A stretch of DNA of 63,440 nt from Methanoperedens sp049303315. GTDB lineage: Archaea; Halobacteriota; Methanosarcinia; Methanosarcinales; Methanoperedenaceae. The notes under the pieces are model-generated. The model was not told where the DNA came from and did not search any database. It was given only the letters and a program-made list of their open reading frames with translations. The stretch spans positions 1-63,440 of the forward strand of contig JBAQMZ010000052.1 of assembly GCA_049303315.1 (NCBI GenBank), read 5' to 3'. The position numbers and the translations under genes are program-made. Shown here piece by piece: positions 60,842 to 63,440 of this stretch (position 1 is its first letter; each line of letters starts with the position of its first letter).

Positions 60842-61585
60842 ATGGCGAAATTTTTAAACACAACAGGAGTTTCTTACCACTTGGAAGAACTTATTAAAGG
60901 GACAAAAGATAGATTGATTTTAATAAGCCCTTACTTACAGTTTAGCAACAGAATTAAAGAACACATTAGCAATCTGAACATTCAAAAGCGGGACATTCGG
61001 ATTGTTTATAGAGAAAATAAACTTCAGCTTGACGAAAATAATTGGTTAGAAAACCAAATTGGTGTACGGACAAGCATTTGCACAAACTTGCACGCTAAAT
61101 GTTATCTGAACGAAAATGAAGCAATCATAACTTCAATGAACTTGTATGAGTTTTCGCAACAGAACAATAATGAAATGGGAATTTATATTTCAAAAGCACA
61201 AGACCCTGAACTATACAACGCAACATTAGAAGAAGCTCAACGTCTGCTGACAATAAGCAAAGAAATTAGAGTGACTGTTCAAATGGTTTCCCCATCAAAC
61301 CAAGACAAGACCGAAAAGAAAAAAGTAGAAACAAAACCTTCAAATGCAAAATCAACAGGCAAACAAATGGGTTATTGCATCAGGACTGGAGTGGAAATTC
61401 CATTCAACGTTGAAAAACCGATGAGCTATGAAGCGTATAAAGTTTGGAGTCAATATGGAGGAAACCGTGACTATCCCGAAAAGTTTTGTCATTTCTCTGG
61501 TGAACCATCAAACGGAGAGACAAGTGTCAGCAAACCGATACTAAAGAAAAACTGGAAAAAAGCAAAAGAAATATTTGATTTTTAG
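60842..61585 (+). CDS. Phospholipase D-like nuclease/phosphodiesterase family protein
   Basis: The 247-aa protein has one HKD-type motif (LHAKCYLNENEAIITSMNL, HxK with a downstream Asn) in a PLD-fold N-terminal half. A charged linker follows, then a C-terminal region with CIRTGVEIPFN and FCHFSGEP, a possible small metal or recognition domain. A single HKD motif implies a dimeric active site, as in PLD-family nucleases. The ATG at 60842 has GAGGG upstream; a TTG 13 codons earlier is the alternative. The DNA is AT-rich, which suggests acquisition. Confidence 0.7.
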   Translation: MAKFLNTTGVSYHLEELIKGTKDRLILISPYLQFSNRIKEHISNLNIQKRDIRIVYRENKLQLDENNWLENQIGVRTSICTNLHAKCYLNENEAIITSMNLYEFSQQNNNEMGIYISKAQDPELYNATLEEAQRLLTISKEIRVTVQMVSPSNQDKTEKKKVETKPSNAKSTGKQMGYCIRTGVEIPFNVEKPMSYEAYKVWSQYGGNRDYPEKFCHFSGEPSNGETSVSKPILKKNWKKAKEIFDF

Positions 61586-61664
61586 TGCTTCGAGGAGGCG
61601 GCAAAACAATGCTTTTAACAAACAAGCCTAAAAGGGCGAACTGCTACCAAACCGGAGGCGCCTC

Positions 61665-62105
61665 ATGAAACTGTGGATGTCCCTCTATGCGATGATTTGG
61701 GTCGTGTTCATCGAGTTCTTGCTTGCCATGAAGCCGGGCGCCTCGATTATTCTAACATATCTCCATATCGTCCTTGGGCTTGTGATAATTGGTATTGCCT
61801 GGTATAATTTCAACGGAGTGCGCTGGACTGCGGTGCCAGGGCGGGTGAAGCGCATTGCGAAAACAACCTTCATCCTCTCTATCGCGATCGGCGTTCTTGG
61901 ACTCCCTCTCTACTTCGGCGCCGGGGGGCCTATCCTATTCGGAGTTACCCTCGGGGGACTGATACTCTTCTTCCATGTGGTCGTCGGGTTTGCGATTATC
62001 ACGCAGGCAGCCGCTGTTGCCATCGCATACGATATGTGGGAGGACAGGGAGTTCGCGAAAGAGACAGCCCCTGGCGAGGTGCCTGACATGCCGGCGCAAA
62101 AATAG
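61665..62105 (+). CDS. Four-helix membrane protein
   Basis: The 146-aa product has four membrane helices (about 4-24, 30-48, 65-85, 92-118) with His residues in YLHIVLG and FFHVVVGFAI. This is a possible heme or metal pair, but not a recognised cytochrome. GGAGG sits six bases before the ATG. It is GC-richer than the preceding gene. Function unknown. Confidence 0.65.
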   Translation: MKLWMSLYAMIWVVFIEFLLAMKPGASIILTYLHIVLGLVIIGIAWYNFNGVRWTAVPGRVKRIAKTTFILSIAIGVLGLPLYFGAGGPILFGVTLGGLILFFHVVVGFAIITQAAAVAIAYDMWEDREFAKETAPGEVPDMPAQK

Positions 62106-62154
62106 TATAAAGATTAGCTTGACATTGTCACATTTCAGAGTAAATGAATTATTT

Positions 62155-62224
62155 CAGACGGGATAACAGGATAAACTGGATTTTGTATAAATCATCCTGT
62201 AAATCCTGTTAATCCTGTCCGATT
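62155..62224. repeat. Long imperfect hairpin repeat, copy 1
   Basis: The left arm contains GGATAACAGGAT and ACTGGAT; the right arm contains ATCCTGTAAATCCTG and TTAATCCTGTCC. About 70 bases. The same arms recur at the window end (63372-63440), so it is a dispersed element. Confidence 0.65.
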
Positions 62225-62282
62225 GCTCATAACAATTCTTCAATTCTTTAACATCTTAGTAATCTAATCTGACAAAGTCAAA

Positions 62283-63269
62283 TTAGAATTGCTGTAACTT
62301 CACGCCAATTTTTTTCTCAAGCGCCTTCTGATACACCATATTCGCAGCCGCAACATCCTGAATCGCAAGCCCTGTCGAATCAAAAACCGTAATGTCGGAA
62401 TCCTTAGTTCTTGCTTTCTTCTTCCCGGTAATTACTTCGCCCAGTTCGCAAAAAATATCCTTTTCAGAAATCAATCCCTTCGACAGCGGCACATTAACCT
62501 CGCCTGAATGCGAAGCCTGGGGAAGGTCATCCACCACGACTTTCGAGCGTTTTAAAATCAACGGGTCAAGTTCTTCTTTACCCGCCGCATCCGCCCCAAT
62601 CGCATTGATATGAGTCCCTTCAGAGATCCAGTCGTTCATTACAATTGGTTCTCTTGAAGGAGTTGTAGTTACGAGAATATCGCAATCGCAAACTTCTTTA
62701 ATGGTTTTTTTAGCTGTAATTTCACATTCTATTCTTATTTCCATATCGTCCTTAAACGCAAGCGTGCCCTTCTCGGATGTGCTCGTGGCTTTTATTTCAT
62801 CAATATCTATCACTTCATTTATTGCAAGAAGCTGTGTCCGCGCCTGGTTCCCCGTTCCCACAAAACCCACGGTTTTCGCATTCCTGCGCGCCAGGTATTT
62901 CACCGCAACCCCGCCGGCTGCGCCCGTTCTCATATCGGTCAGGTAAGTGCCGTCCATTACCGCAACCGGCGCGCCTGTTTCGGTTGAGTTCAGGATTACA
63001 AGAGCCATCACCGTCGGAAGACCTTTTTTCGGGTTGTCGGGATGGACATTCACTATCTTGACACCTGTAATGTCCTGCTCTTCAAGATATGCAGGCATCG
63101 TCCTCAGGTCGCCGTTATGCTTTTTGAAATAGAGATATAATTTAGGCGGCATCTGGACTTTCTTAAGACCGTGCTGCCTGAACGCCTCTTCTACCACTTT
63201 GAGCGTCCCTTTCATATCGAGAAGCGATTCCACTTCGTTCCTGTTGAGCCAGAGAATTTGGTTTTCCAT
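62283..63269 (-). CDS. Alanine dehydrogenase (ornithine cyclodeaminase/mu-crystallin family)
   Basis: The 328-aa protein has KIVNVHPDNPKKGLPTV (substrate lysine region), MDGTYLTDMRTGAAGGVA, the dinucleotide-binding GFVGTGNQARTQL (134-146), HINAIGADAAGK and VFDSTGLAIQDVAAA. The motifs fit archaeal alanine dehydrogenase of this family (as in Archaeoglobus), which makes pyruvate and ammonia from alanine with NAD. Ornithine cyclodeaminase activity cannot be excluded. It is bracketed by the two hairpin repeats. Confidence 0.88.
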   Translation of the reverse strand: MENQILWLNRNEVESLLDMKGTLKVVEEAFRQHGLKKVQMPPKLYLYFKKHNGDLRTMPAYLEEQDITGVKIVNVHPDNPKKGLPTVMALVILNSTETGAPVAVMDGTYLTDMRTGAAGGVAVKYLARRNAKTVGFVGTGNQARTQLLAINEVIDIDEIKATSTSEKGTLAFKDDMEIRIECEITAKKTIKEVCDCDILVTTTPSREPIVMNDWISEGTHINAIGADAAGKEELDPLILKRSKVVVDDLPQASHSGEVNVPLSKGLISEKDIFCELGEVITGKKKARTKDSDITVFDSTGLAIQDVAAANMVYQKALEKKIGVKLQQF

Positions 63270-63371
63270 GAATACCCCTTTTTATAGAATATGGCAATAA
63301 TCTGATAAATAATATGCTATAGCATGGTTCTTAAATTCACATAATTTTATGCATGTCACTTTAGCAATTTT

Positions 63372-63440
63372 TCGGACGGGATAACAGGATTGACTGGATA
63401 AAATATTACAAAATCCAGTTCATCCTGTTAATCCTGTCAG
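63372..63440. repeat. Long imperfect hairpin repeat, copy 2 (cut by window end)
   Basis: The arms GGATAACAGGAT-ACTGGAT and ATCCAGT-ATCCTG-TTAATCC pair over about 25 positions. It shares its outer sequence with the copy at 62155 (CGGGATAACAGGAT / ATCCTGTTAATCCTGTC). It may continue beyond the window. Confidence 0.65.

Noticed and set aside
1..63440. CRISPR arrays, transposases, integrases
   Set aside because: No regularly spaced direct repeats and no protein with recombinase or transposase motifs were seen on either strand.

Overview
The window looks like the chromosome of a methanogen-related euryarchaeon, most likely a Methanosarcinales member and plausibly a 'Candidatus Methanoperedens' (ANME-2d) relative. 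The genus is inference; the lineage call rests on several archaeal markers. These are the coenzyme F420 genes cofE, cofG and cofH; the methanogen-type (type 2) seryl-tRNA synthetase; the KH/beta-CASP termination nuclease FttA (aCPSF1) next to proteasome beta; a deoxyhypusine-synthase-family protein; a tungsten aldehyde:ferredoxin oxidoreductase (AOR); and ADP-forming acetyl-CoA synthetase. TATA boxes about 25 bp upstream of start codons suggest many leaderless transcripts. No rRNA, CRISPR array or recognisable transposase or integrase is present. Two tRNAs are present: Val-UAC and Leu-UAA.

Layout. 0.2-2.3 kb: a compact RiPP-like trio (64-aa peptide, PqqD-like recognition domain, B12-binding radical SAM enzyme). 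2.4-15.2 kb: core metabolism, with pdxT, a five-gene minus-strand C1/cofactor operon (DHPS-metV-metF-thiC-cofE), tatC, thiL, an AAA ATPase, fttA and psmB. 15.3-28.5 kb: a nearly unbroken minus-strand run of about 23 genes. It starts with a surface protein and a MacB-type ABC exporter, continues through four overlapping mini-genes and a tandem set of MDR oxidoreductases, DUF4386 membrane proteins and a methyltransferase, and ends in membrane and secreted proteins. A divergent winged-helix regulator and a 24-bp palindrome sit at its head. 28.7-33 kb: methyltransferases, a V4R protein, proS. 33-38 kb: mostly accessory or hypothetical genes (DUF4238, NYN ribonuclease-like, phosphoesterase, a repeat protein). 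38-48 kb: an accessory region around DHS and AOR with two TumE-type toxin-antitoxin pairs, a broken VapBC pair, two displaced 3' ends of AOR genes, and a 1184-aa putative nuclease-solenoid protein. 48-63.4 kb: core genes again (pheS, cofH, cofG, serS, the GDH-acdA-acdB operon, ferredoxin, alanine dehydrogenase), with one more toxin-antitoxin scar at the 3' end of acdB.

How it works together. CofG/CofH make the F420 chromophore and CofE adds glutamate to F420. DHPS, MetV and MetF in one operon suggest folate-type C1 chemistry or its regulation. GDH, AOR, ferredoxin and ADP-forming acetyl-CoA synthetase would connect amino acids, aldehydes and acyl-CoA to ferredoxin and ATP.

The most unusual observation is a repeated architecture. 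Small toxin-antitoxin-type cargo lies between the intact 3' end of a housekeeping gene and one or more additional in-frame, diverged 3'-end fragments of that gene family, in the same orientation. It occurs twice behind AOR and once behind acdB, and in two cases the junction cuts a cargo gene. This resembles integration or recombination targeted to gene 3' ends, but no recombinase is visible. The large nuclease-solenoid gene next to the AOR array is a candidate undescribed defence gene.
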